DNA of 64,000 nt, taken from the NCBI RefSeq assembly GCF_041228405.1, contig NZ_CP133888.1:1178001-1242000 (forward strand), given 5' to 3'. Source of the stretch: Salinilacustrithrix flava (GTDB taxonomy: Bacteria; Actinomycetota; Acidimicrobiia; Acidimicrobiales; Salinilacustritrichaceae). Positions within the stretch are counted from its first letter, which is position 1. Each line of letters begins with the position of its first letter. Below the pieces are notes generated by a model. That model was given only the letters and a program-made list of their open reading frames with translations, ran no database searches and was not told the origin of the DNA. Positions 7,973-17,589 of the stretch are shown here, piece after piece. Made by a program: the position numbers and the translations under genes.

Positions 7973-9160
7973 GTGGAGCAGCCAGCCGACCGTGACTTCC
8001 CCGTGGTCGGGATCATCGGCGGCGGTCAGCTGGCGAGGATGTGCCAGCCGCCGGCGGTGGCGATGTCCATCACGCTCTCGGTGCTCGCCGCGTCGGAAGG
8101 GGACTCGGCGGCCCTCGTCATCCCCGATGCCCTCGTCGGCGCGCACGACGACCTCGATGCCGTCCGTCGCCTGGCCAAGCGGTGCGACGTCGTCACCTTC
8201 GACCACGAGCACGTCCCGCCCGACGTCCTCGCCGCCCTGGCCGACGACGGGATCCCGCTGCACCCGACCCCCGCGGCGCTCCGCTTCGCCCAGGACAAGG
8301 TCGCGATGCGCCGGCGGCTCAGCGACCTCGGGTTCCCGTGCCCGCGCTGGACGGTGGCCCGCACCGCGGACGAGGTCGCTGCGTTCGGTGCCGACGTCGG
8401 CTGGCCGATCATCGCCAAGACGCCCCGGGGCGGCTACGACGGCAAGGGCGTGCGCCGCGTGGACGAGGCCGACGAGCTCGGCGATTGGCTCGCCGTCGTC
8501 GGCGAGGCCGGTCCGCTGGTCGACGGCGTGCTGCTCGAGGAGTCCGTCCCCTTCGACCGCGAGGTGGCGGCGCTCGTCGCTCGCAACCCGAGCGGATCCA
8601 CGGCGGCGTGGCCGCTCGTCGAGACCGTCCAGGAGGACGGCATCTGCACCGAGGTGCTTGCGCCGGCGCCCGGGCTCGAGCCGGCCGCGGCCCGCGCCGC
8701 CAGCGACCTGGCCGTGCGCATCGCCGACGCGCTCGGCGTCACCGGTGTGCTCGCCGTCGAGCTGTTCGAGGTCGCCGACGCGATTGGGCAGCCGACGTTC
8801 CTCGTGAACGAGCTGGCCATGCGCCCCCACAACAGCGGCCACTGGACCATCGACGGGGCCGTGACCAGCCAGTTCGAGCAGCACCTCCGCGCCGTCCTCG
8901 ACCTGCCGCTCGGGGACACCGCTCCTCGGTCGCGCTGGACCGTGATGGCGAACGTGCTCGGGGGATCCCGGGAGGACCTGTACCCGGAGGTCGGCCGGAT
9001 CCTCGGTCAGGACCCATCGCTGCGAGTCCACCTGTACGGCAAGCAGGTCCGCCCCGGTCGCAAGATCGGCCACGTCACCGTCTGCGGCGAGGACCTCCGC
9101 GACCTCCGGCTCCGGGCGCGCCGAGCCGCCGACCAGCTTCGAGGAGCACCAGGACGATGA
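7973..9160 (+). CDS. purK: N5-carboxyaminoimidazole ribonucleotide synthase PurK
   Basis: 395 aa ATP-grasp enzyme that carboxylates AIR with bicarbonate and ATP to N5-CAIR. It opens with VVGIIGGGQLARM (11-23), the PurK signature. IIAKTPRGGYDGKGVRRV supplies ATP-grasp Lys and Gly residues, VLLEESVPFDREVA the hinge, and NELAMRPHNSGHWTIDGA the conserved C-terminal block. The start is GTG 7973, supported by the close -10 box. Its TGA overlaps the purE ATG (ATGA), so the two sequential pathway enzymes are coupled. Confidence 0.96.
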   Translation: MEQPADRDFPVVGIIGGGQLARMCQPPAVAMSITLSVLAASEGDSAALVIPDALVGAHDDLDAVRRLAKRCDVVTFDHEHVPPDVLAALADDGIPLHPTPAALRFAQDKVAMRRRLSDLGFPCPRWTVARTADEVAAFGADVGWPIIAKTPRGGYDGKGVRRVDEADELGDWLAVVGEAGPLVDGVLLEESVPFDREVAALVARNPSGSTAAWPLVETVQEDGICTEVLAPAPGLEPAAARAASDLAVRIADALGVTGVLAVELFEVADAIGQPTFLVNELAMRPHNSGHWTIDGAVTSQFEQHLRAVLDLPLGDTAPRSRWTVMANVLGGSREDLYPEVGRILGQDPSLRVHLYGKQVRPGRKIGHVTVCGEDLRDLRLRARRAADQLRGAPGR

Positions 9161-9678
9161 CCGACACCCCGAGCTCGCCCGTCGTCGGCATCGTCATGGG
9201 CAGCGACAGCGACTGGCCCGTCATGGAGCAGGCGGCGCTGGCGCTCGAGGAGCTCGGCATCGGCTACGAGGCCGACGTGGTCTCGGCCCACCGGATGCCC
9301 GACGACATGATCCAGTACGGCCGGTCGGCAGCAGATCGCGGGCTGCGTGTGGTCATCGCCGGCGCCGGCGGCGCCGCCCACCTCCCGGGCATGCTCGCCT
9401 CGGTCACCGTCCTGCCCGTCATCGGCGTGCCCGTCCCGCTGAAGCACCTGGACGGCATGGACTCGCTGCTGTCCATCGTGCAGATGCCCGCCGGGATCCC
9501 GGTCGCCACCGTCTCGATCGCCGGGGCCCGCAACGCCGGGCTGCTCGCGGCCAGGATCCTCGCCTCCGGCACCGACCCGGCCGCGGAGGAGCTGCGCGGC
9601 CGGCTCGCCGCGTTCGCCGACGACCTGCGAGACCTGGCCGTCGAGAAGGGCCGCCGCCTGCGCGAGCGGGACGCCTGA
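9157..9678 (+). CDS. purE: N5-CAIR mutase PurE
   Basis: 173 aa class I PurE, which rearranges the N5-CAIR made by PurK into CAIR. GIVMGSDSDWPVM and VVSAHRMPDDM carry the active-site Ser/Asp and His. IAGAGGAAHLPGM and GVPVPLKHLDGMDSLLSIVQ are the other conserved stretches. Overlaps purK by four bases. It is convergent with purD; a 23-base motif found again at 20754 lies in the gap. Confidence 0.96.
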   Translation: MTDTPSSPVVGIVMGSDSDWPVMEQAALALEELGIGYEADVVSAHRMPDDMIQYGRSAADRGLRVVIAGAGGAAHLPGMLASVTVLPVIGVPVPLKHLDGMDSLLSIVQMPAGIPVATVSIAGARNAGLLAARILASGTDPAAEELRGRLAAFADDLRDLAVEKGRRLRERDA

Positions 9679-9706
9679 CCGCACCGCACCACACCCACCT
9701 GCGGGG

Positions 9707-9729
9707 AACTGGCAGCGACCACGGAACGC
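9707..9729 (+). repeat. 23-base motif shared with 20754-20776
   Basis: AACTGGCAGCGACCACGGAACGC differs at one position from bases 20754-20776, where the same sequence forms the left arm of a perfect 22-bp inverted repeat. Here only one arm is present. Both copies lie downstream of a plus-strand gene facing a minus-strand gene. Confidence 0.75.
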
Positions 9730-9750
9730 GCCGCCGGACGCGCTCGCTGC

Positions 9751-10983
9751 TCAGGTCGGGTTGGCGGCGATGTCGCTGCGGTGGTGCATGCCTGGCCAGC
9801 TGATGCGGGCGACGCCCTGGTAGGCGAGGGCGCGGGCCCCTTCGATGTCCGGCGCCGTCCCGCACACGTACAGGACCCGGCCACCGGCGGTGACCAGCGT
9901 CCCCGGCTCGTCGCCGGCGGCGACCCCGGCGAAGAGCACCTCGACGCCATCGAGGTCGTCGAGGCGGTCGAGGCCCTCGATCACGTCGCCGGTGCGGGTG
10001 CTGGTGGGGTAGCCCTCGGCCGCGCAGGCGACCGCGACGCAGGCGTCGTCGGTGTAGGTCGGTTCGCTGCGCAGCTCGCCGGCCGCGGCCTCAGCCAGCA
10101 GCTGGGCCAGGTCGCTGGTGAGGCGGGGCAGGATCACCTGGGTCTCCGGGTCGCCGAAGCGGACGTTGTACTCGACCAGCTTCGGGCCCTCTGCGGTGAG
10201 CATGAGTCCGGCGTAGAGCACACCGCGGTAGTCGATGCCGCGCCGCCGCAGCTCGGCCAGGGTGGGGGTGACGAAGTCGTCGAGCACGGCCTGCACGACT
10301 GCGGCGTCCGCCGCCGGCACCGGGCTGTAGCAGCCCATGCCGCCGGTGTTGGGGCCGGCGTCGCCATCGCCGACCCGCTTGTAGTCCTGCGAGGGGGCGA
10401 GCGCGACGGCGCGCTGGCCGTCGCAGACGGCGAGCACGGTCAGCTCGGGGCCGATCATGCGCTCCTCGATGACGACGCGGCGTCCGGCGTCGCCGAAGCT
10501 CTCGCCGGCGAGCTTCTCGCGGATGTCGGCCTCGGCCTCGGCCCGGTCGGTGGTGACGAGCACGCCCTTGCCGGCGGCGAGGCCGTCGGTCTTGATGACG
10601 TAGCCACCCTCCGGCCCGTCGGGGAGCGTGTCGAGGAAGGCGATCGCCTCGTCGGGGTCGTCGAAGGCGGCGTAGCGGGCGGTCGGGACGCCGGCGGCGG
10701 CCACGACCTCCTTCATGAAGGCCTTGGACCCCTCGAGCTCGGCGCCGTCGGCGCCGGGACCGAACACGAGCTTGCCGGCATCGCGGAGCCGGTCGGCGAG
10801 GCCGTCGACGAGGGGCTGCTCGGGGCCGATGACGTACAGGTCGGCGTCGATGTCCTCGGGCGGGGTGTCGACCGAACCGGGGATGCCGGGGTTGCCCGGC
10901 GTGACGACGACGTCGGCCGTCCGAGCCAGCACGACCGCCAGCGCGTGCTCTCGACCACCGGAACCCACGACGCAGACCTTCAC
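9751..10983 (-). CDS. purD: Phosphoribosylamine-glycine ligase PurD
   Basis: 410 aa ATP-grasp enzyme joining phosphoribosylamine and glycine with ATP, step two of purine synthesis. Landmarks are VVGSGGREHALA (5-16), GPGADGAELEGSKAFMKE, VIKTDGLAAGKGVLV and the C-terminal VEYNVRFGDPETQV. The start is a GTG at 10983; a TAACGT box lies eight bases upstream. Convergent with purE. Confidence 0.96.
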   Translation of the reverse strand: MKVCVVGSGGREHALAVVLARTADVVVTPGNPGIPGSVDTPPEDIDADLYVIGPEQPLVDGLADRLRDAGKLVFGPGADGAELEGSKAFMKEVVAAAGVPTARYAAFDDPDEAIAFLDTLPDGPEGGYVIKTDGLAAGKGVLVTTDRAEAEADIREKLAGESFGDAGRRVVIEERMIGPELTVLAVCDGQRAVALAPSQDYKRVGDGDAGPNTGGMGCYSPVPAADAAVVQAVLDDFVTPTLAELRRRGIDYRGVLYAGLMLTAEGPKLVEYNVRFGDPETQVILPRLTSDLAQLLAEAAAGELRSEPTYTDDACVAVACAAEGYPTSTRTGDVIEGLDRLDDLDGVEVLFAGVAAGDEPGTLVTAGGRVLYVCGTAPDIEGARALAYQGVARISWPGMHHRSDIAANPT

Positions 10984-10991
10984 GGGCGGCG

Positions 10992-10997
10992 ACGTTA
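10992..10997 (-). promoter_or_regulatory. -10 box TAACGT of purD, near-leaderless
   Basis: On the minus strand TAACGT is followed by 8 bases and the purD GTG (10983); no Shine-Dalgarno sequence. Confidence 0.45.
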
Positions 10998-11036
10998 GAC
11001 GCCCCTCGGAGCGACCCCCGAAGGCCGCGCGCGGAA

Positions 11037-11071
11037 GGAGCCGGCGGAGTGGGTGGACCTCCGTCGGCTCC
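11037..11071 (-). terminator. Hairpin terminator after LPxTG protein gene 1
   Basis: GGAGCCGGCGGAG (11037-11049) pairs with CTCCGTCGGCTCC (11059-11071) over 13 positions with one G-T pair and a 9-base loop. It begins 28 bases after the stop of the minus-strand surface protein gene. No long U-tract, as is common in high-GC Actinobacteria. Confidence 0.65.
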
Positions 11072-11098
11072 TCGAGCCAGCTGCGCTCCGTCCGGCGG

Positions 11099-11980
11099 TC
11101 AGCCGGTCGACTGGCGCCGCATCTCCTGGCCGCCCCGGGCGACGAGGGCGCTGCCGAGCAGCACCATCACCACGCCGGCGACACCGAGCACCAGCGTCCC
11201 GGAACCGGTGCGGGGCAGCGACCGGACAACGGTGTCACCGAGCACGGTCGGGGCCGCCTCGGCCTCGGGCTCGGGCACCGGGGTGGGTTCGGGTTCGGGC
11301 ACCGGGGTGGGGACGACCACCTCACCTTCGACCTCCGTCGTCGGGGTCTCCGGCGGTTCGGTGGCCGGCGGCTCGGTGACCGGCGGCTCCGTCACCGGCG
11401 GCTCCGTGACCGGCGGCTCCGTGACCGGCGGCTCGGTGACCGGCGGCTCCGTGACCGGCGGCTCCGTGACCGGCGGCTCCGTGACCGGCGGCTCCGTGAC
11501 CGGCGGTTCGGTGACCGGCGGCTCCGTCGTGGGCACGGTGCCGGTGCAGAAGCTGACGTGGCTGAACTCCCCGTCAGGCACGTAGATCGAACCGGTCAGC
11601 GTGCCGGCTGGGAACACGGCGCTCCGGCTCAGGCCCTGCTTGTCAGCTGCCTGCTTGACGAAGGCGCCGTACACGAGGTCCTCCGAGGAGAACGTCACCA
11701 CGTAGGCCTCAGGAGCGCCATCGGGAGCAGCAACGAAGCGGTACGTGACCACGAAGTCGCCGTTCACGGCGACGCCCTCGTACGGGGCGGTCCGCTGCAC
11801 GTCGTCCTTGGCCATCAGCACGTCGGTGAGCCCGAGGTCGCCGATCACGGCCTCGCACGTGAGGTTCCCGGAGGACTCCTCACCAGCACCAGCTGGGGCC
11901 ACCACCACGGTGGAGGCTCCGAGCAGCACCAGCACCAACCCTGTCCACACCTTCCTCTTGATGTTGCGATGCGTTGTCAT
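11099..11980 (-). CDS. LPxTG-anchored secreted protein 1 with TEPPV repeat stalk
   Basis: 293 aa. A basic N-terminus and hydrophobic segment (about 8-30, ending APAGAG) form a signal peptide. Residues about 36-145 form a module with two Cys, containing VYGAFVKQA and ending DGEFSHVSFC; the neighbouring surface proteins share this pattern. Twelve five-residue repeats follow (ten TEPPV, then TEPPA and TEPPE), an extended wall-spanning stalk. A Pro/Glu-rich linker leads to LPRTG (255-259), a hydrophobic helix and a basic tail, the standard sortase sorting signal. GAGGAG precedes the ATG. No sortase gene is in the window. Ligand or role unknown. Confidence 0.88.
   Translation of the reverse strand: MTTHRNIKRKVWTGLVLVLLGASTVVVAPAGAGEESSGNLTCEAVIGDLGLTDVLMAKDDVQRTAPYEGVAVNGDFVVTYRFVAAPDGAPEAYVVTFSSEDLVYGAFVKQAADKQGLSRSAVFPAGTLTGSIYVPDGEFSHVSFCTGTVPTTEPPVTEPPVTEPPVTEPPVTEPPVTEPPVTEPPVTEPPVTEPPVTEPPVTEPPATEPPETPTTEVEGEVVVPTPVPEPEPTPVPEPEAEAAPTVLGDTVVRSLPRTGSGTLVLGVAGVVMVLLGSALVARGGQEMRRQSTG
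11352..11525 (-). repeat. 15-bp tandem repeat array, 12 units, encoding TEPPV
   Basis: Twelve direct copies of a 15-bp unit (GGCGGCTCCGTGACC on the plus strand), differing at a few third-codon positions. All keep the minus-strand frame Thr-Glu-Pro-Pro-Val/Ala/Glu. The near identity makes the array prone to copy-number change by slippage without frameshift. Confidence 0.9.
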
Positions 11981-12051
11981 CGCTCCTCGATTCCACGCTT
12001 CCTGTTGTCACTGAAAGTGGAACAGGAACCACGCAGAGCGAGTAGAGGAGC

Positions 12052-12070
12052 CGGTCACCAGGAGTGACCG
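12052..12070 (-). terminator. Possible purA terminator hairpin
   Basis: CGGTCAC (12052-12058), loop CAGGA, GTGACCG (12064-12070): a perfect 7-bp stem about 50 bases after the purA stop and 72 bases before the next minus-strand ATG. It could terminate purA or act in the leader of the surface protein gene. Short, so uncertain. Confidence 0.4.
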
Positions 12071-12118
12071 AAAAGTCCTGACAGGTAGGGGAATACCTAC
12101 GCAGCGTGCACCAAGGGG

Positions 12119-13399
12119 TCAGCTGGCGAGCTGGACGTACTGGTCCCGGGACGGACCGACGCCGAGGAGGCTGATCGGGACGCCGCACTGCTCGGCGAGG
12201 AACTCGACGTAGGCGCGAGCGTTGGCCGGCAGGTGGTGGGGCTCGGTGGAGGCCGACACGTCGGTCTTCCAGCCGGGCAGCTCCTCGTAGATCGGGGTGC
12301 ACTTGTGGATCACCGACTGGTTGTCGGGCATCCGCTCGATGCGCTCGCCGTCGAGCTCGTAGGCGACGCAGACCTTGATCGTGTCGAAGCTGTCCAGCAC
12401 GTCGAGCTTGGTGATCGCCAGCTCCGACAGGGAGTTGAGCCGCACGGCGTGGCGCATCATCACCGCGTCGAACCAACCCGGCCGCCGGCGGCGCTTGGTG
12501 TTCACGCCGTACTCGTGGCCGATGTCGACGATGCGGTCGCCGAGGTCGTCGAACAGCTCCGTCGGGAACGGGCCCGACCCGACGCGGGTGAGGTACGCCT
12601 TGCCGACGCCCACGACCCGGTCGACGTGGCGGGGGCCGATGCCGGATCCGACCGTGGCGCCACCGGCGACCGGGTTCGACGAGGTCACGTAGGGGTACGT
12701 GCCGTGGTCGAGGTCGAGGAACGTGGCCTGGGCACCCTCGAACAGGACGTGCTCGCCGGCCTCGAGGGACTCGTGCACCAGGTTCACCGTGTCGGTGACG
12801 TAGGGGGCGATGGCATCGCGGTAGGTGCCGAGGTAGGCCTCGACGATCTCGTCCTCGTCCACCGGCAGCTGGTTGTAGACCTTGGCCAGCACGGCGTTGG
12901 TCTCGCGCAGGACGATGCGGAGCTTCTCGACGAAGATCTTCTCGTCGTAGAGGTCCTGCACCCGGATGCCGACGCGGGCGGCCTTGTCGGCGTAGGCCGG
13001 GCCGATGCCGCGCTTGGTGGTCCCCAGCTTGTTGCGGCCCAGCCAGCGCTCGGTCATGCGGTCGAGCAGCTGGTGGTACGGGAAGATGAGGTGGGCGTTC
13101 CCGGACAGGCGCAGCTTGTCGCAGTTGACGCCCCGGGACTCGAGCATGGCGATCTCGGCCAGCATCACCTTGGGGTCGACGACGACGCCGTTGCCGATGA
13201 CCGGGGTGATGTGGGGGTAGAGGATGCCGCTCGGGATGAGCTGCAGGGCGAAGGACTCGCCGTCGACCACGATGGTGTGGCCGGCGTTGTGGCCGCCCTG
13301 GTAGCGCACCACCATCGACATCTCCTTGGAGAACAGGTCGACGAATCGCCCCTTGCCCTCGTCACCCCACTGGGTGCCCACGACGATGGTGGCCGGCAT
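12119..13399 (-). CDS. purA: Adenylosuccinate synthetase PurA
   Basis: 426 aa, normal length. It forms adenylosuccinate from IMP, aspartate and GTP, the branch step to AMP. VVGTQWGDEGKGRFVDLF (P-loop and catalytic Asp), GGHNAGHTIVV, FEGAQATFLDLDHGTYPYVT and TKLDVLD (guanine recognition) are all present. The IMP loop reads GTTKRGIGPAY and the later substrate loop NTKRRRRPGW, where the E. coli pattern has Gly in place of each Lys. GAGAGG lies upstream of the ATG. It is transcribed ahead of LPxTG gene 1, 138 bp apart. Confidence 0.96.
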   Translation of the reverse strand: MPATIVVGTQWGDEGKGRFVDLFSKEMSMVVRYQGGHNAGHTIVVDGESFALQLIPSGILYPHITPVIGNGVVVDPKVMLAEIAMLESRGVNCDKLRLSGNAHLIFPYHQLLDRMTERWLGRNKLGTTKRGIGPAYADKAARVGIRVQDLYDEKIFVEKLRIVLRETNAVLAKVYNQLPVDEDEIVEAYLGTYRDAIAPYVTDTVNLVHESLEAGEHVLFEGAQATFLDLDHGTYPYVTSSNPVAGGATVGSGIGPRHVDRVVGVGKAYLTRVGSGPFPTELFDDLGDRIVDIGHEYGVNTKRRRRPGWFDAVMMRHAVRLNSLSELAITKLDVLDSFDTIKVCVAYELDGERIERMPDNQSVIHKCTPIYEELPGWKTDVSASTEPHHLPANARAYVEFLAEQCGVPISLLGVGPSRDQYVQLAS

Positions 13400-13529
13400 G
13401 GCGCGGCCCTCTCTTTCCTTGGTGGTCTGCACGGCTCGTGCGGCCCGAAAACGACGGACCGGCCCCCCTTCGGAGAGCCGTTGACCCATGGTACGCGGCC
13501 GCCGCGGCAGGCCACGAATGTGAGACGCG

Positions 13530-13565
13530 CCTGGGCCCGACCGTCCGGGGACGGTCGGGCCCAGG
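13530..13565 (-). terminator. Strong hairpin terminator after LPxTG protein gene 2
   Basis: A perfect 17-bp inverted repeat (13530-13546 with 13549-13565; CCTGGGCCCGACCGTCC) with a 2-base loop, starting 15 bases after the stop of the minus-strand gene at 13581. It also insulates purA, which starts at 13399. Confidence 0.85.
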
Positions 13566-13580
13566 TTCGACTGATCGGTG

Positions 13581-15044
<1,464 letters not shown>

Positions 15045-15374
15045 CGCGGAACCAACCTTCGCTTCCTGCGATCGGCTCGGTCACCGACCGCTCATGGCCG
15101 CATCGACGAGGTCGGAAGATCTCTGGCCGCTCGGTGCGCCCTACCTCCCAGGGGACTCCACCTCGCCGCGCGCGAACAGTGACCAAGGTCCGCGCGCTCT
15201 GGAGTATCTGTCCGGTTTGGCGCGCCTTCGCGCCACGCACCGCGTTCGCAGCACGCAGCGGATGCTCATGCGCTCATCGCGTATCGCCTGGACCCGGACG
15301 CGCCGGAGCCCAGCCACCCGGGTGGATGGCTGGGCTCCGATCAGTGCAAGCCGCTCAGCGGCCGGCCGTCAGCC
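15045..15374. other. 330-bp intergenic region between LPxTG genes 2 and 3
   Basis: It holds the terminator of gene 3 (15305-15338), a smaller stem TGGCGCG-CCTT-CGCGCCA at 15218-15235 and presumably the promoter of gene 2. I could not recognise a convincing -10/-35 pair. No supported open frame. Confidence 0.6.
15305..15338 (-). terminator. Hairpin terminator after LPxTG protein gene 3
   Basis: GGAGCCCAGCCA (15305-15316) and TGGCTGGGCTCC (15327-15338) are perfect complements with a 10-base loop, starting 36 bases after the minus-strand stop at 15375. Confidence 0.75.
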
Positions 15375-17291
15375 TCAGCGGCTGGCGAGCTGGCGCTTGC
15401 TGCCCAGCACCATCGCCGCACCGAGCGCCAGCATGAAGGCACCCAGGCCGGCGAGGTTGCGGGTCTCGTCACCGGTGCGGGGCAGGGTCCGGGTGATCAC
15501 GTCACCCTGCACCTCGGTGTCGGCCTGAGCCGGCGCCGGGAACACGTTGGTGAACGTGCAGGTCACGTCCTCGCCTTCGCTGACGTCGACGGTCACCGTG
15601 CGACCGTTGGAGACGGCGTCGGGGTCGTCGCACACGATGCTCCCGAGCGTCGTGACCGAGTTGTCGTGCTCGACGATCGTGTACTGACCGGCCTCCACCG
15701 AGTTGAAGGTCTCGTCAGCGTCAGCGTTGGTCAGGATGACCTGGCCGAGGCCGTCGCTGACGTCGAAGCCGAAGGCCCATCCTTCCGGCGGGACCGGACC
15801 CTGGACCGCCTTGACGATCGTGATGGAGCCCGGCTCCTCCTCCTCGGGGAGGACCTGCTCCTCGGGGTAGAAGTTCGTGAAGGTGCACGTGACGTCGTCG
15901 TCATCCACGAGGGTGACCTCCACGGCGTCGCCGTCCTCTTCCCAGAGCTCAGTGCCCTCGCAGTCGATGTCCACGAGCTCGGAGTCGCTCGAGGCCAACT
16001 CCCGAACCCGGACGGTCCCCGGAGTGATGTCGAGGAACGCCTCGGTCTCGTTGCCTTCGGAGAGCTGGAACAGGGTGAGCTCGTTGCCGGGGACGCCTCG
16101 GAACGAGGCGCTCCAGTCGTCGGGGACATCGCCGGTCACGGCCTTCACGATCCGGAGATCGGCCTCAGGCGTGGGGACGGGTGGGGGGATCGTGGTCGGA
16201 GTGTCCTCTTCGGGGGTGTTGGTGACGATGCAGTCCACATCGACGTTGCTCACGGTGACCACGAAGTCGCCCGCCTCGTTGGTCGAGGTCACGGCATCAC
16301 CACAGGTGATCTGCGGATCGTCCCAACCCGTCTCGGGCAAGGTCTCGGTGATCACGTACTCACCCGAAGCGTCGTCGATCTCGATGAACTCATCGTCGCC
16401 GAGCGTGTCGGAATCGCCGTTCGTGCCCGCCACATCGATGAAGAACGTCTCGGCCAGTGCCGTCGAGTCCTCCGACGCGATGTTCTTCGTCACCGTCAGC
16501 GACGGCGGCGTCGTCGGGGTCTCGGGGGTGTTGGTGACGATGCAGTCCACATCGACGTTGCTCACGGTGACCACGAAGTCGCCCGCCTCGTTGGTCGAGG
16601 TCACGGCATCGCCGCACGTAATCTGCGGATCCTCCCAATCCGTCTCGGGCAAGGTCTCGGTGATCACGTACTCACCCGAAGCGTCGTCGATCTCGATGAA
16701 CTCATCATCACCGAGCGTGTCGGAATCGCCGTTCGTGCCCTCGACATCGATGAAGAACGTCTGCGCCAGCGCCGTCGAATCCTCCGACGCGATGTTCTTC
16801 GTCACCGTCAGCGACGGCGACTTACCGCACACGCGGATGTTGCTGACAGCGGTCGTCGGATAACCCACAGATCCCGTCTCACCCACGACGAGTGCCGGGC
16901 TGAACTCCTCGTAGGCGGTGAAGCCGTTGGAGTTCTCGTTGCCGGCGTTCCCGGTCTTGACGATGACTGCGTACACGGCGCGGGAACCTTCGAGGACCGT
17001 GATCTCCATCTCGTTGTCCGCGTCGCCTGCAGCGTTCAGCAGCAACTCGAAGCTCACAGCAAAGCCGCTACCGGAGATCGTCCCTGAGGTCGCTCCCGCC
17101 TCGTTCTTGGCGGAGGCGGTGTACGCCGGATCGAGGGACTCGCAGAGGAGATTCCCGCCTTCTTCGAGCCGGGGGTCGTCTGGCTCGACCAGGACGGCGC
17201 CGGCACCCGGCGCCAGCACCATGAGGGCGCCGATGAGCATGGTCACCAGACCTGCTCCCGCACCCAGCTTGAACCGCTGTCGTGAATTCAT
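15375..17291 (-). CDS. LPxTG-anchored secreted protein 3 with duplicated domains
   Basis: 638 aa. Signal peptide at about 1-32 (TMLIGALMVLAPGAGA). The shared N-terminal module contains NLLCE, VYAVIVKTG and ends SNIRVCG. Two nearly identical 104-residue domains follow, each starting SLTVTKNIASEDSTALA and ending VDCIVTNTPE. Two more related beta-domains (DLRIVKAVTGDVPDDWSA and SITIVKAVQGPVPPEGWA, each ending TCTFTN) come next, then LPRTG (603-607), a hydrophobic helix and a basic tail. The repeated VTK/VKA start and FTN end suggest prealbumin-like or SpaA-like stalk domains. AGGCGAG precedes the ATG. An upstream frame extension is not used. Role unknown, cell surface. Confidence 0.88.
   Translation of the reverse strand: MNSRQRFKLGAGAGLVTMLIGALMVLAPGAGAVLVEPDDPRLEEGGNLLCESLDPAYTASAKNEAGATSGTISGSGFAVSFELLLNAAGDADNEMEITVLEGSRAVYAVIVKTGNAGNENSNGFTAYEEFSPALVVGETGSVGYPTTAVSNIRVCGKSPSLTVTKNIASEDSTALAQTFFIDVEGTNGDSDTLGDDEFIEIDDASGEYVITETLPETDWEDPQITCGDAVTSTNEAGDFVVTVSNVDVDCIVTNTPETPTTPPSLTVTKNIASEDSTALAETFFIDVAGTNGDSDTLGDDEFIEIDDASGEYVITETLPETGWDDPQITCGDAVTSTNEAGDFVVTVSNVDVDCIVTNTPEEDTPTTIPPPVPTPEADLRIVKAVTGDVPDDWSASFRGVPGNELTLFQLSEGNETEAFLDITPGTVRVRELASSDSELVDIDCEGTELWEEDGDAVEVTLVDDDDVTCTFTNFYPEEQVLPEEEEPGSITIVKAVQGPVPPEGWAFGFDVSDGLGQVILTNADADETFNSVEAGQYTIVEHDNSVTTLGSIVCDDPDAVSNGRTVTVDVSEGEDVTCTFTNVFPAPAQADTEVQGDVITRTLPRTGDETRNLAGLGAFMLALGAAMVLGSKRQLASR
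16211..16507 (-). repeat. Domain-encoding direct repeat, copy A
   Basis: Nearly identical to 16523-16819 with a period of 312 bp (104 codons). Only scattered changes are visible, for example GTCTCGGC versus GTCTGCGC. It encodes the second duplicated beta-domain of LPxTG protein 3. Confidence 0.9.
16523..16819 (-). repeat. Domain-encoding direct repeat, copy B
   Basis: Partner of 16211-16507, encoding the first duplicated domain. Such high DNA identity implies a recent duplication or ongoing gene conversion. Confidence 0.9.
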
Positions 17292-17589
17292 CTCGCCTGC
17301 CTTCGTTTCGCACCCGGGTCGGCACGTTGCCGCCCGCATTTGCCCTGGGATCGCTCGATCCTCGAAGCGCCCCGTGGGCGCCACCGGTGTCATCGAACTG
17401 CGCAGCGTGCTGGCGTACCAGGGGCAGACCCGCACAAATCGGCAGTTCCGGGCCCTTCTGCCGCTCGCGTGTCACGAGAGCTGGAAAAACCTCACGCAGC
17501 GTGTGTACAAGCAGACGTTTCGCGCCTCGATTGCCGCGCTCTGCGTTCGTCCGGACAGGTTGCTGGCACGGCGCGTGCCAGCAACGGCG
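17292..17589. other. 298-bp intergenic region between the amidase and LPxTG gene 3
   Basis: It holds the amidase terminator (17559-17585) and the presumed promoter and leader of LPxTG gene 3. A + T content is higher around 17430-17530 than in the coding DNA. I see no supported gene and no clear operator. Confidence 0.5.
17559..17585 (-). terminator. Hairpin terminator after the amidase
   Basis: GTTGCTGGCACG (17559-17570), loop GCG, CGTGCCAGCAAC (17574-17585): a perfect 12-bp stem starting 4 bases after the amidase stop on the minus strand. Confidence 0.75.

Noticed and set aside
11352..11525. Repeat array considered as a CRISPR
   Set aside because: Units are 15 bp, contiguous without spacers, and keep a coding frame (TEPPV) inside a secreted protein.
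16211..16819. Direct repeats considered as insertion-sequence or transposon ends
   Set aside because: The repeats are coding domains in the same frame with a 312-bp period; no transposase or target duplication is present.
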